Part shown: positions 40,735 through 52,033 of the stretch, in pieces
How the letters are laid out: each line of letters begins with the position of its first letter
How positions within the stretch are numbered: position 1 is the stretch's first letter
Assembly (NCBI GenBank): GCA_019203745.1
Contig: CP078104.1
Location: forward strand, 1,834,501 to 1,898,500
Reading direction: 5' to 3'
DNA from: Chryseobacterium sp. E1
GTDB taxonomy: Bacteria > Bacteroidota > Bacteroidia > Flavobacteriales > Weeksellaceae
Length of the DNA: 64,000 nt
The notes under the pieces: model-generated
The model's input: only the letters and a program-made list of their open reading frames with translations
Told to the model about the DNA's origin: nothing
Databases searched by the model: none
Made by a program: the position numbers and the translations under genes

Positions 40735-41352
40735 TTATTTTCTTCCTTTGAACTGTACATCCTTCACAATTTCTTCGAATTTTGTATAGTGCTCAGGCGT
40801 CAATGCTTTCTGAATAGCCGCTTTTCTCTGGGCATCAAATTTTTCCCAGTATTCTTTAGCAAGATCATTGTTCCCGTGGTATACATCATGGGCATCATTG
40901 AAGGCTTTTTCAAAGGCATCATTAGCAGCGTTCACCACTTTGAATTCATCTTCTGAAAGCTGGGCCTCTGCTTTTATTTTTTCTAAAAGAGCATTATCAT
41001 ATCTAGGTCTCTTTCTGGAATTTTCATCCACAAACTTGTTGAATCTTTCCATTTGAGGGCCGTCCAGCACTTTCGCCATTTCAATAGCTTGCTGTGCTCT
41101 CAGTTCTTCTCCTTTAATTCCCAATGCAACACGGTCCATATTCCCACCCTGGGCTTTTGCTGCCTGGTAATTCTGTTCCTGCAGGTCCTGATACTTTTTC
41201 GTGATCTCATCGAAGCTCTTCACCTGATCCGGGGTAAGCTGTACTTCAGTTTTGAACTGATTATAATCGATTCCTTTTTTCTTATCTCCTGAACATGACA
41301 TTGCAACTGCTCCCAGAGCTAATGCAAAAAATACTGTTTTTACTCTTTTCAT
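40735..41352 (-). CDS. Lipoprotein, helical, between receptor and PepSY gene
   Basis: Intact, 205 residues. Lipoprotein signal with Cys in MSCSGDKKK. The rest is helical and charged: VQLTPDQVKSFDEITKKYQD, GIKGEELRAQQAIEMAKVLD, GPQMERFNKFVDENSRKRPR, EAQLSEDEFKVVNAANDAFE. The two LTPDQ/LSEDE repeats with spaced charged helices recall Spy/CpxP-like helical periplasmic proteins. It is 17 bases downstream of the receptor gene, in the same transcript. Confidence 0.75.
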   Translation of the reverse strand: MKRVKTVFFALALGAVAMSCSGDKKKGIDYNQFKTEVQLTPDQVKSFDEITKKYQDLQEQNYQAAKAQGGNMDRVALGIKGEELRAQQAIEMAKVLDGPQMERFNKFVDENSRKRPRYDNALLEKIKAEAQLSEDEFKVVNAANDAFEKAFNDAHDVYHGNNDLAKEYWEKFDAQRKAAIQKALTPEHYTKFEEIVKDVQFKGRK

Positions 41353-41369
41353 TATTGATGATTTGTTGA

Positions 41370-43619
41370 TTAGAATTTATAGTTCACCTGTACGGCAAAG
41401 TTTCTTGGCTGAATCTGATCGATGTACCCACCTCTGAAATAAGAGCTGTATCCTACACTATCAAAAATATTATTAAAGAATACTCTTATTCCCATTCCGT
41501 TTTTCAGAGCATAGCCTACCTGAGCATCTACTGTAGTATATTCCGGCATGTCGAAAGGTTTATCTCCTGGCTTCACACTGTTCAGGTGACCAGCTGTAAA
41601 TGTTTTTGAGTCCATTCATCAACCGGTCTTTTTCCCACATAATAAATTCCTGCACCTACATCAAGTCCTGATAAAGTACCTTGATTGAATTTATAATTCA
41701 GCCATCCGTTTGCAGTATGCTTAGGAGCATTCATAGGTGCTGAGCCATTCATATAAGCTGGGCTGTCCTGATACTGAGCATCCAGATAAGCCCATCCTGA
41801 CATCACCTGAAGATTAGGAAGGATTCTTCCGATCAATTCTACTTCCACTCCTTTTCTTCTAAGATTTCCTGCAAGACCATACATCGTTTGTTTGTTGATC
41901 ACAACAGGGTTATAGTTTTCATCAAGAATCGTGAAAGAAAGGTGATCTGTTTTAATATCAAATACTGTTACATTAAATCTCAGGCGCTCATTGAACCAGT
42001 CTGATTTAATACCTGCCTCCCATTGTTTTGTCATTGACGGACCTACTCTACCTCCGTCTAAGAGGAAGTTGTTAGAAGATCTTAAAGAGGTTGTTGTTGT
42101 ATATGATCCAAACACATTCACATTTGGAAGTGGAGAAACAATTAATCCGAAATTAGGATTCCATGTATCTACAGATTCGTTGGCAGAACCATTTAATCTA
42201 CTGTAACGAACTCCTAAATGTGCCTTCACATATTTCCCGATTGTCATTACATCCTGAGCCATTGCCCCGATACTTGGAGTTAAAACCGCATTTGATCTTC
42301 CAAGGTTTTTATAAATAACATTCACAGGAAGCTGATTAGGAATACTTCCGTTTACTACGTCAAAAATATCCAATGGATTAGCAGCGTAGGTTGTATTTCC
42401 AATTTTTGTAGCACGAGCAGTAATTAAATTTCCAGGGGCAATTAAATTTTTATAAGCTTCGTAAGTTGTAGAGGAAGTTTCTGTTTCTCTCCAGTCAAAT
42501 CCAACTTGGAAAGTATGGTTAATAAATCCTGTTTTTATCTGCTCTCCGATGAAGTCTAACTGTAATACTTTATTAATATCTTCACCCTGTGATTTTCCTA
42601 TGGTACGCTGTCTGATATTATAGTTCGTTTCACCAGCAGGCAATGATACAGAAGAAGCTTCAGAATCTGTATTGCTTACGGAATTAACGAAAGCGGCTCT
42701 TACTTTTAATTTATCTGTAAGGTTACGAACGATTGTCGTAGCGAAGTTGAAAGTTTCTGTTTTTGAATAATCAGATGTATATCCTAGAAATTTTCCTTTT
42801 GGCATGTGATATAATGCTTCAACAGTTCCCGGAGCAAGGTTGATGGTTCCTCTGTCCGGTGTTCTTTTATCATGAAGATAATCCATTTCCACATTGATTA
42901 ATGTCTTATTATCCGGGCGGAAAGCTACAGACGGATTTACATAAATTCTTTCTCCCTGTACATGGCTTCTGAATGAATTGTTATTTTGGTATGCTCCGTT
43001 GAATCTCACAGCTACTTTCCCTGAGAATCTAATACTCTCTGGAAGTCTACTGTGGGTCTGTAAAAATCCCAGCTTCCATAACGGAATCCTACATTAGTCT
43101 GATCAATAAACTGTGGTCTTTTCGTTACAACATTAATAACTCCTCCCGCAGATCCCAAACCATTTCCAATTCCTGACCGATTGCAGCAGATCCTTTGATC
43201 ACCTGAATACTTTCTACACCCTGCATATCTGTAATCATCCCCGCAGTACGGAAATCTGAATCCAGTTGAACACCATTTTTCAATACGGGAACTCCACGAT
43301 ATCCTCTGATGGACATACTTTCGTTTCCGCCACCATAACTTGAAAATAAGGTTACCCCGGAACATTTTTGGCAACATCAGTGACTGTAAGTGCTCCTAAC
43401 TCTTCGATCGCTTTATGGGAGATTATTGAAATACTTTGAATCTGATCTCTGGTTTTCAAAGGCAATCTTGTAATGGCATCAAGCCCTTGCGGTTGTTTCT
43501 TTTTCTCACCAAATAGTTCTACTTCTTCAATTTTCTTGTGTTTTACTGAATCATTCACTTTCTGCGCATTGGCAAGAACCCCACCCTAATAGCAGAGAAA
43601 AGGATACTACTTTATTCAT
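41370..43619 (-). CDS. TonB-dependent siderophore receptor
   Basis: Outer-membrane receptor of the FhuA/FecA class. Begins MNKVVSFSLLLG with signal peptide. The plug has ARLPLKTRDQIQSISII-type sequence, ALTVTDVAKNVPGVTLFSSY, GGGNESMSIRGYRGVPVLKN, GVQLDSDFRTAGMITDMQGV, ESIQVIKGSAAIGQG and NGLGSAGGVINVVTKRPQFI. The barrel follows and ends GYIDQIQPRNFAVQVNYKF, a terminal aromatic residue as in outer-membrane barrels. Breaks near 43580, 43365, 43185, 43010 and 41610 are single-base errors. About 750 residues. Substrate not predictable; likely a ferric siderophore given the downstream PepSY protein. Confidence 0.9.
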
Positions 43620-43711
43620 CTGATAATTTTTTACAAAAATATTATTTTTATTAATTCTAAATAAATTATAAGGTCTGATATATCTCACATTTCTCACATT
43701 TAATCACAAAA

Positions 43712-43739
43712 ATCCCTCTTCGGAAAAAAAAGAGGGATA
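43712..43739 (-). terminator. Terminator behind the second GLPGLI gene
   Basis: ATCCCTCTT / AAGAGGGAT hairpin followed on the minus strand by TTTTTGTG. It separates the GLPGLI gene from the receptor gene, which must have its own promoter in 43620-43710. Confidence 0.8.
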
Positions 43740-43761
43740 CTATCTGTACGTTGTTTGAATT

Positions 43762-44595
43762 CTATCTTAGATTCAAAGGATACTTTACGGCTTTATCAAT
43801 TTCGATAGGATTGTTTTCTCTGAGCATCATTTTTCTTCTTTCATCAGACATTCCTTTTAACTGATCCAGGCTTCTTATCTGCACGCCCAAAACATAATAG
43901 GTGTTGTCAGGATTGGTATTTGATTTAAATGCTTCTGCAACATCATGCAGAGGATCATTGTAGAGCTCCAGCTGTTTTTTGGCAATAGTCTTTTCATTCA
44001 CAGGAAGAGGCTTCTTTCCGCCAAAACTATCCAGGAACGGTGTTGCATAGGTCTTGGGAAACTTCATGCTTTTAGCCAGTTTAAAAATATAATTCTTATC
44101 AGTATCTTCTATTTCAAAGATAAGCCCCGGAAGCCCACGGAACTTATAAGGTCCTTCGCTTAAGCTGATATCTTTACAGAACCAGGCGATCCATTGTCTT
44201 CCACCAAAATCTGTTGTTGCTTTCTGCAAATTATACTGCCCGTCAACTTTTGTATCACTGAGCAGTTTCCAGTTCATTTTATCACTTGACTTTAAAGAAA
44301 AAAAAATCATTCATCAAAATCAGTGACGTATTTTCAAAGGAATCTCTCTTTCTGATAATAGCTGGAAGGTCATCATCCCATCTTGATCTCTTCTGGCCAC
44401 GGACAATATTCAAAGAATCAGTCTGAGCATAAGAGTAAGGATAAAACTTGACATCATCAGGATTGACGTCCAGGATCATATTAGCTTTGGTAAAATCCTG
44501 AGCTAATGAGTCTTTTTGTATTGAAGAAGATATACAAAGCGATGGGTCTGTGCACTCAACAGTAAAGGAAATAATAGAAGTATCAGTTTTTTCAT
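43762..44595 (-). CDS. GLPGLI family secreted protein, second copy
   Basis: Signal peptide MKKLILLLFPLLLSAQTHRF. It shows NMILDVNPDDVKFYPYSYAQ, TTDFGGRQWIAWFCKDISLS, EGPYKFRGLPGLIFEIEDTD and the C-terminal ENNPIEIDKAVKYPLNLR. Breaks near 44503 and 44300 (A/T runs). About 277 residues. Homologous to the protein at 23324-24138 but well diverged, so not a recent duplicate. Function unknown. Confidence 0.87.
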
Positions 44596-44674
44596 GGTAT
44601 AGGTTTGGCCAAAAATATCAATAATATTTGGATCCATCTAAAAAGGCATCCATCATTTTGAAAATAAAAACAAA

Positions 44675-44702
44675 AAATCCGTCCCTGAAAAGGAACGGAT
44701 TT
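44675..44702 (-). terminator. Terminator of the str operon
   Basis: AAATCCGT / ACGGATTT with an inner CC/GG pair, followed on the minus strand by TTTTGTTTTTATTTT. It lies 28 bases behind rpsJ, so str transcription ends here and does not continue to rplC. Confidence 0.85.
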
Positions 44703-44729
44703 GTATAATCATTGCAAAGTATGCAGTTA

Positions 44730-45035
44730 TCACACTTTAATTTCAACGTCTACACCTGAAGGAAGTTCTAATTTCATTAGAGCATCAACAGTTTTAGAAG
44801 AAGAAGAGTAGATATCCATTAGTCTCTTGTGAGCTGATAATTGGAACTGCTCTCTTGCTTTCTTGTTTACGTGCGGAGATCTCAACACTGTGAAGATTCT
44901 CTTGTTCGTTGGTAATGGAATAGGACCGTTTACAACAGCACCAGTAGCCTTTACCGTTTTTACGATTTTCTCAGCAGACTTGTCTACCAAGTTGTAATCG
45001 TAAGATTTTAGTTTTATTCTGATTCTTTGTGACAT
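44730..45035 (-). CDS. rpsJ: 30S ribosomal protein S10
   Basis: Intact, 101 residues: [60 protein letters not shown] and [18 protein letters not shown]. Head protein that is also NusE, the transcription antitermination factor. Follows fusA by 16 bases. In most Bacteroidota rplC follows next; here a terminator does. Confidence 0.97.
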   Translation of the reverse strand: MSQRIRIKLKSYDYNLVDKSAEKIVKTVKATGAVVNGPIPLPTNKRIFTVLRSPHVNKKAREQFQLSAHKRLMDIYSSSSKTVDALMKLELPSGVDVEIKV

Positions 45036-45051
45036 TTCTTTAATTTAAAAA

Positions 45052-47166
45052 TTAACCTTTTGCTTTAGCTATGATTTCTTCAGCAACGTTTTGTGGAGTA
45101 GCCTGGTACTTCTCTAATTCCATAGAAGAAGTAGCTCTTCCTGATGAAAGTGTTCTTAGAGTAGTTACGTATCCAAACATTTCAGAAAGTGGAACTGAAC
45201 CTTTGATTACAACAGCACCGTTCTTTTCTTCCTGACCACTGATTGTACCTCTTCTCTTGTTAAGGTCACCAATGATGTTACCCATATATTCTTCCGGAGT
45301 TACAACTTCCAGTTTCATAATTGGCTCCATAATTACCGGCTTAGCAGCACGTCCCGCTTCTTTAAATCCTAACTTAGCAGCCATTTCGAAAGAAAGGGCA
45401 TCAGAATCCACTGCGTGGAAAGATCCATCTTTAAGAGTAACTTTAATACCTTCAACTTCGAAACCAGCCAATGGACCGTTCTTCATTGCAGCTTTAAATC
45501 CTTTTTCAATTGCAGGAACGAATTCTCTAGGAACGTTACCACCTTTGATCTCATTGATGAATTCTAAACCAACTTTACCTTCGTCTGCAGGTCCTAGTTC
45601 AAATACAATGTCAGCAAATTTACCTTTACCACCAGATTGTTTTTGTAAACTTCTCTGTGTTGAGCAACTTTTGTTAAGTTTTCTTTGTACTCTACCTGAG
45701 GTTGTCCTTGGTTTACTTCAACTTTGAACTCTCTCTTCATACGGTCTACAATGATATCTAAGTGAAGCTCACCCATACCAGAGATGATCGTTTGGCCAGA
45801 AGCCTCGTCAGTTCTTACAGTAAACGTTGGATCTTCTTCAGCCAATTTAGCTAGAGCGTTACCCATTTTATCCTGGTCAGCTTTAGTTTTAGGCTCAACA
45901 GCGATACCAATTACCGGATCAGGGAAAACCATCGATTCAAGAACGATTGGGTTTTCTCGTCACACATTGTATCACCGGTTTTGATAGACTTGAATCCTAC
46001 CGCTGCACCAATATCACCAGCTTCAATATATTCTACAGGGTTTTGCTTGTTAGCGTGCATCTGATAGATTCTAGAGATTCTTTCTTTATCTCCTGAACGA
46101 GTGTTCAAGATATAAGAACCAGCATCTAGTCTTCCAGAGTATGCTCTGAAGAATGCTAATCTTCCCACGAACGGGTCAGTAGCAATCTTAAATGCCAGAG
46201 CAGAGAAAGGCTCATCTACAGATGGCTTTCTTGTAATTTCAGCGTCTGTTCTTGGATCAGTACCTTTGATATCATCTTTATCCAATGGAGAAGGCAAGTA
46301 TTTACATACTGCATCCAACATAAACTGTACTCCTTTATTCTTGAATGAAGAACCACAAGTCATTGGGATAATAGATAAATCGATAGTAGCAGCTCTCAAT
46401 GCAGCATTGATTTCTTCTTCTGTAATTGAATCCGGATCTTCGAAGAATTTCTCCATCAAAGTTTCGTCATATTCAGAAACAGCTTCTACTAATTTCTCTC
46501 TATATTCAAGAACTTCATCTTTCATGTCTTCAGGAATTGGAACTACCTCGAAAGTAGCACCTTGTCCAGCTTCATCCCAGATGATCGCTCTGTTTTTAAT
46601 TAAGTCTACAACACCTTTGAAATCTTCTTCAGCACCGATTGGTAAAACGATTGGAACTGCATTAGATCCTAACATTTCTTTAACCTGGTTTACCACGTTA
46701 AGGAAGTCAGCACCTTGTCTGTCCATTTTGTTTACGAATCCCATTCTAGCCACTTTGTAGTTGTCAGCAAGTCTCCAGTTTGTTTCAGACTGAGGCTCTA
46801 CTCCATCTACAGCAGAGAATAAGAATACCAATCCATCCAATACTCTTAAAGATCTGTTTACCTCTACAGTGAAGTCAACGTGTCCCGGTGTATCGATGAT
46901 GTTGAAGTGGTAAGGTTTAGTATCTGCAACAGGTTTTCCTTGATCAGTTGGGAAGTTCCAAGAACAAGTAGTTGCAGCAGAAGTAATAGTAATACCTCTT
47001 TCTGCTTCCTGCTCCATCCAGTCCATTGTAGAAGCACCATCGTGAACCTCTCCAATTTTGTGGTTTACCCTGTATAGAATAAAATCCTTTCTGTAGTGGT
47101 AGTCTTACCCGCATCAATGTGAGCAGCAATACCAATATTTCTTGTAAATTTAAGATCTCTACCCAT
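45052..47166 (-). CDS. fusA: Elongation factor G
   Basis: Translocation GTPase. Begins [20 protein letters not shown] with the P loop [13 protein letters not shown], switch [22 protein letters not shown] and G4 [12 protein letters not shown], then [11 protein letters not shown] (domain II), [20 protein letters not shown] (domain III) and the domain V end EEIIAKAKG. Breaks near 47078, 45953 and 45645 are single-base losses. About 705 residues restored. Third gene of rpsL-rpsG-fusA-rpsJ. Confidence 0.97.
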
Positions 47167-47172
47167 TTCAGA

Positions 47173-47647
47173 TTAGAATTTAAAGTGTGAAAACGCTTTG
47201 TTAGCTTCCGCCATTTTGTGAGTATCAGTTTTCTTTTTGAAAGCTGCACCTTCTTCTCTTGAAGCAGCTACAACTTCATTAGCTAATTTCAAAGCCATAG
47301 ACTTATCATTTCTCTTTTTAGAGTAGCTAATTAACCATTTCATTGCCATAGAAATTTTTCTGTCAGCTCTGATTGGCATAGGGATCTGGAAGTTAGCTCC
47401 ACCTACTCTTCTAGAACGTACTTCTACGTGAGGCATTACATTTGTAAGTGCATCTTTCCAGATTTCAAGGGCTGTCTTCTCAGTTTCTCCTTTTTAGTTT
47501 CTACGATATCTAATGCATCATAGAAAATTTTGAATGCGATAGACTTCTTACCGTCTAGCATTAAGTTGTTTACGAATCTCGTTACCAATTGATCATTAAA
47601 CTTCGGATCTGGTAACAACGGTCTTTTTTCGCTTTTGTCTTTCTCAT
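47173..47647 (-). CDS. rpsG: 30S ribosomal protein S7
   Basis: Begins [20 protein letters not shown], with [60 protein letters not shown] and the C-terminal [13 protein letters not shown]. Breaks near 47632 and 47490, both in A runs. 158 residues restored. Organises the head of the small subunit. Confidence 0.96.
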
Positions 47648-47670
47648 TGCTTCTGTACCTTATTTAATGA

Positions 47671-48084
47671 TTATTTTTTCTTTCCTTTTGCAGGAGCTGC
47701 AGCAGCTTGTCCTGGTTTAGGTCTCTTAGCTCCGTACTTAGATCTTCTCTGAGTTCTTCCATTTACACCAGCTGTGTCTAATGCACCTCTTACGATGTGG
47801 TAACGTACTCCCGGTAGGTCTTTCACCCTTCCGCCTCTAACCAATACTATCGAGTGCTCTTGAAGATTGTGTCCTTCGCCCGGGATATAGGCGTTAACTT
47901 CTTTACCGTTAGAAAGTCTTACCCTTGCTACTTTTCTAAGTGCAGAGTTAGGTTTCTTAGGTGTAGTAGTATATACTCTCGTACATACTCCACGTCTTTG
48001 TGGACAAGAATCAAGGGCAGCCGATTTGCTCTTCTTGGCAAGCGTGGCTCTTCCTTTTCTTACTAATTGTTGAATAGTAGGCAT
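47671..48084 (-). CDS. rpsL: 30S ribosomal protein S12
   Basis: Intact, 137 residues: [60 protein letters not shown] and [20 protein letters not shown]. The streptomycin-region Lys residues are wild type (PKKPNS and GRVKDLPG). An Ala/Lys tail ([13 protein letters not shown]) extends beyond the usual end. First gene of the str operon. Confidence 0.97.
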   Translation of the reverse strand: MPTIQQLVRKGRATLAKKSKSAALDSCPQRRGVCTRVYTTTPKKPNSALRKVARVRLSNGKEVNAYIPGEGHNLQEHSIVLVRGGRVKDLPGVRYHIVRGALDTAGVNGRTQRRSKYGAKRPKPGQAAAAPAKGKKK

Positions 48085-48447
48085 TTAATTGCTTTTTATT
48101 TTAGGCTGCAAAAATAGTAATATTTTTTAATTGACAAGCAGTTATGAAATTTTATTTTATAAGAATTTTTCTTGATTTATTTCAAAAATAATCGAAAACC
48201 TGCACTACTTTTACGTTGTTGAATCATTTTAAGCAACGCAGATCAGGATCAAAAAATCAAAGTTTTATTTAAAGGCATCCTTATTTATCTTTAAGGAAAA
48301 ACTTCTTCACAGCTTTTTTATTTATGTTATATTCCGGAGACAAAGCTAGAAAAAGGCAATCAAGGATTGATTAACAAATTGTTATCTATCTCTTAAGAAT
48401 TCAGTAAGATAGAATAATTTATTTTATAAAAGTTATTTTACAGCAAT
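48085..48447. other. Gene-free AT-rich stretch ahead of rpsL
   Basis: Holds the rpsL promoter near its left end (48109-48137). The remaining 300 bases have only very AT-rich DNA. I see no frame, RNA gene or strong hairpin in it. Confidence 0.7.
48109..48137 (-). promoter_or_regulatory. str operon promoter, Bacteroidota type
   Basis: On the minus strand TTG (48137-48135), an 18-base spacer and TATTTTTG (48116-48109), 25 bases ahead of the rpsL start. Good match to the TTG / TAnnTTTG consensus. Confidence 0.75.
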
Positions 48448-50027
48448 TTAATCTATAATTGTAACTATTACATTTTTATTCCATTTGAAATTTTTCACAT
48501 TTTGTTTCAAAGAATTATAAATATCGGGATCTATAGCATAAATAAACAGATGTTTTTTCCTAATACAGCGCTGCGTCCCTTAATCTTCAATTCGGCTACT
48601 TTTTTCCAGTTTTCCGGAACATGCCCGTCCAGCCATTCTTCATAAGCAATCGCCAGCTGGTAGCCATTTTCAGGCAAATAACCGTTTAAAAAAGCTTCAA
48701 TTTCATCATCTATTTCATTTTTCCGCATTCTGAAAGGAACTATTTCCTGTGAACCCAGTCCTACAAAATCAAACAGACGGATATTTGTAAAGTAACAGAT
48801 TGCCCCAATATCATTCGCAACGACTTTGGATTTTTCATAATATTTTTTAAAAACTTCGCTGACTGTATCTGCTGCTCATAGATATTTTTACTCCCGATCA
48901 CGATTAAAAACTGACAATACCTATCTTTAAAGTTAATGCAGCAAATGAAGAAAACGTCAGGCCAGTCAATAGTTTGTTTTGTTTCAATCCCAGAGCAATA
49001 TTTTTAAATCTCGGAACCAGTGCCATTGCAAAACCTGTGAGAATATAAGCCTCATATCTGTAAAAATTAGTAAGCTGGCTAAAAATACTATGCATAAATA
49101 AGGTAAGGATCCATGCAAAAAGAAGAAAGTTCTTTGTAATCAACTCTTGAAAACCTAACTTCTGTTTAACATCTTTCGCAATCATCCATCCTGAAATCAA
49201 CAATGGAAATAAAGCGGCATTATAGAAATAAGGATTATATACGATTTTAAATAAAAAGATATCCAGGATCTGCTCAAAATAATTCCCTGAAAAATCAAAT
49301 CTCAAACCTTTTATCAATACAGAGTTAGGGAACAAATAACCGGTATGCTGATAGGTAAAATAACCAAATACTACAATCGGGACAAAACCAAAAATCAGAA
49401 TCTGAACAGCAAGTTTTAATTTTTTGAGTGATACCGCCACTACACTTAGCCCAAGAAAATAAAACATACTTTCAAACCTTATGAGCCCCAGTACGGCAAG
49501 GGATACAAAAAACCATCCGGCATAATAAGAGTTTTTCCACTCCGATCTCAGCCATTTTTCAAACAAAAGATATTAATCACAATCATCATTACCTGCAACA
49601 CGTGCTCCATTCCTGAGAAAAGCAGAAGATGAACCGACGTAAAAAGCATAGTAAAAAGAGTCGCTGCTACTATTGCTTTATTCTTATGATAATATTGACC
49701 ATAATATGTATTCAGGAAATAAATAATGAATAGTACACATACAAAATTAAAGATCAGAGAAATGATTTCGCTATTCCCGAATATATAAATAAGACCACTC
49801 AGAATAAGAGTAAATGCAGGTGATGAAGATGAAGATGAAAAAATATATTCTGTTACTCCCCATACCCCATGCTGTGCAAAATTTTTGGCGATGGCAAGAT
49901 GAATATAAGCATCATCCAGTATATAGGTAAAATAGCTTTCTGTTTCTGACAGCATAAGAAGCATGTAGGCCAGACACATCCCGGAAAAAATGGCTGCCGA
50001 TGTAATAAAGCTCTTAATCATCTGCAA
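48448..50027 (-). CDS. Polytopic membrane protein, glycosyltransferase-like
   Basis: Reconstructed over at least four single-base losses (near 49555, 48903, 48855, 48553) as one gene of about 525 residues. It begins MQMIKSFITSAAIFSGMCLA. An early acidic pair in YILDDAYIHLAIAKNFAQHG lies in the first periplasmic loop, as in GT39/ArnT-type (GT-C fold) glycosyltransferases. Nine or more helices follow (IISLIFNFVCVLFIIYFL, AGWFFVSLAVLGLIRFESMF, NFLLFAWILTLFMHSIFSQL). The soluble C-terminal part has VVANDIGAICYFTNIRLFDF, VGLGSQEIVPFRMRKNEI and GYQLAIAYEEWLDGHVPENW. Probably transfers a sugar from a lipid carrier on the outer face of the inner membrane; acceptor unknown. A Ser run (SSSSSS) near residue 65 is encoded by TCATCT repeats. 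Confidence 0.68.
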
Positions 50028-50162
50028 TATTAAACAAATTTATCTAAATCATTTTCAAAAAATTCCCCATAGTTATCATCTATTAATATTCCGGGCGGTT
50101 CGGCACGATATTTCGTAAATTTGAGATAGAAAAAGATAAACTAAAAAAATAAATATATACAT

Positions 50163-50636
50163 ATGAAAAACGCTAGTATTATCGGTCTTAAAGAAGCCGA
50201 CTGCAAAAAGATTTCAGAAAAATTAAATGTACTGTTAGCCAACTATTCCATATTCTATCAGAACACACGTGGTTCTCACTGGAACATTAAGGAGATCAGT
50301 TTTTACCCTTCACCCGAAGTTTGAAGAATTATACAATAGCCTTGTATTAAAGATTGATGAGATCGCAGAAAGAATCCTGACGTTAGAGCTACCCCTGCCC
50401 ATAACTATTCCGACTACCTGAAAGTAGCTACTATTAAAGAAAGTAAGGAGGTAACTGACGGAACCAAAAGTGTTGAACAGATTTTAAGTTCTTTCAAAGT
50501 GGTGATTGATCTGCAGAGAGAGCTTCTGGATATTACAGATCAGGCGGGAGACGAAGGTACCAATTCTCAGATGAGCGATTATATTACCGAACAGGAGAAA
50601 GAAGTCTGGATGTACAATTCTTACCTTGGAAAGTAA
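50163..50636 (+). CDS. dps: Dps family ferritin-like protein
   Basis: Mini-ferritin that oxidises and stores iron and protects DNA. Begins MKNASIIGLKEADCKKISEK, then LNVLLANYSIFYQNTRGSHW, NIKGDQFFTLHPKFEELYNS, LVLKIDEIAERILTLGATPA, HNYSDYLKV. The ferroxidase ligands are visible (His in GSHWNIKG, His and Glu in LHPKFEELY, Asp and Glu in KIDEIAER). Breaks near 50298, 50307 and 50386 are single-base losses. About 158 residues restored. A monocistronic gene facing away from the membrane protein at 48448-50027. Confidence 0.92.
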
Positions 50637-50731
50637 GCTTATCAACTGCTTTAAAATATTTCAAAAAAATCGCCTTACATTTAGGCGATTTTATTTTTTA
50701 TTTTTATATTTGCGTTAAAATCACACATATT

Positions 50732-51907
50732 ATGAACGACGTACGACTGAACTCAATATTAGATAATGATTTTTATAAAATAACCATGCAGAATGCAGTG
50801 GTGAAATTGTTCCCAAGCTCTATTGTAAAGTATGAATTTATCAACAGAGGGAAACACCACTTTCCGGAAGGGTTTGACGCAGCTTTAAGAGAAGCGGTCA
50901 ATAAAATGGCAGAACTTAAGCTTACCAAAGATGAGAAAAAATTCATGGCTAAAACCTGCCCTTACATCGATCTGCCTTACCTTGATTTCCTGGAAGGTTA
51001 TCATTATGATCCCTCTGAAGTAAAAATCCATCAGGAAGGAGGTGATCTATCTGTAGTGGTTGAAGGGCTTTGGTACAGAACCATTCTTTGGGAAGTTCCG
51101 TTGTTGGCTCTCATCAGTGAACTTCACTATGAAATGAATCATATGGAAAGAGATTCCAATGAAGTTGTCATGAGCAAGACCATCGAAAAGGCGGATTCAC
51201 TAGGCCGGCTTGGAGTAACCTTTGCAGAGTTCGGAACCAGAAGAAGACATTCCTACAAAGTGCAAAATCTGGTGATGGAAGCTTTGACACAGAAAAAGAT
51301 TCTACTTTCATTGGAAGTTCAAACGTCCATTTTGCAATGAAATACGGTGTAAAACCTATCGGAACACATGCCCATGAATGGTTTATGTTTCATGCCGCTG
51401 AATATGGATTCAAAATGGCGAACGAACTGGCTTTAGAGCATTGGGTAGATGTGTACAGAGGAGATCTTGGGGTAGCACTTTCAGACACCTATACCACGGA
51501 TGTTTTTTCCAGCAGTTCGACAAAAATTCGCCAAGCTTTTTGACGGTGTACGTCACGACAGCGGAGATGCACTGGAATTTGCAGACAAAACAATTGCCCA
51601 TTATCAGAAAAACGGCATCAATCCGATGTTTAAATATATCATCTTCTCCGATGCCCTGAATCTTGAAAAAGTAGAAGAGATCACCAACTACTGCAGAGGT
51701 AAAATAGGCATATCTTTCGGAATAGGAACCAATCTTACCAATGATGTGGGATTAAAACCTATGAATATTGTTATGAAACTTATCGGTGTACAGGCTCCCA
51801 ATAAAGAATGGATCCCTACTGTAAAACTTTCTGACGAACATGGAAAATATACCGGAGATCCTAAAATGATTGAACTGGCTAAAGAATTTTTAAGAATTAA
51901 AGATTAA
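50732..51907 (+). CDS. pncB: Nicotinate phosphoribosyltransferase
   Basis: Makes nicotinate mononucleotide in the NAD salvage pathway. Begins MNDVRLNSILDNDFYKITMQ; then KYEFINRGKHHFPEGFDAAL, YRTILWEVPLLALISELHYE, FAEFGTRRRHS, SSNVHFAMKYGVKPIGTHAH (the phosphorylated-His region), EWFMFHAAEYGFKMANELAL, FDGVRHDSGDALEFADKTI and SFGIGTNLTNDVGLKPMNIV. Breaks near 51285 and two close together at 51507-51527. About 393 residues restored. Confidence 0.96.
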
Positions 51908-51933
51908 AATAAACTCATCAGAATAATTAGATT

Positions 51934-51961
51934 CAACCTCGTAACCATCGAGGTTTTTTTG
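51934..51961 (+). terminator. Terminator behind pncB
   Basis: AACCTCG / CGAGGTT with a 7-base loop (TAACCAT), followed by TTTTTTG. Confidence 0.85.
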
Positions 51962-52033
51962 TATTATATTATTTTTGAAATTGGGTGTTCATAGATCTTT
52001 AATGTTTTATTATATTTATCAAAATAAAACAAG

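Noticed and set aside
22883..44729. Integrated phage or conjugative element as cause of the operon split
   Set aside because: No integrase, transposase, mobilisation or phage structural gene is visible, and no direct repeats were seen at the two ends.
49820..49850. TCATCT repeat as a phase-variable microsatellite
   Set aside because: Only about three to four imperfect 6-base units that keep the frame (Ser residues), so length change would not switch the gene off.
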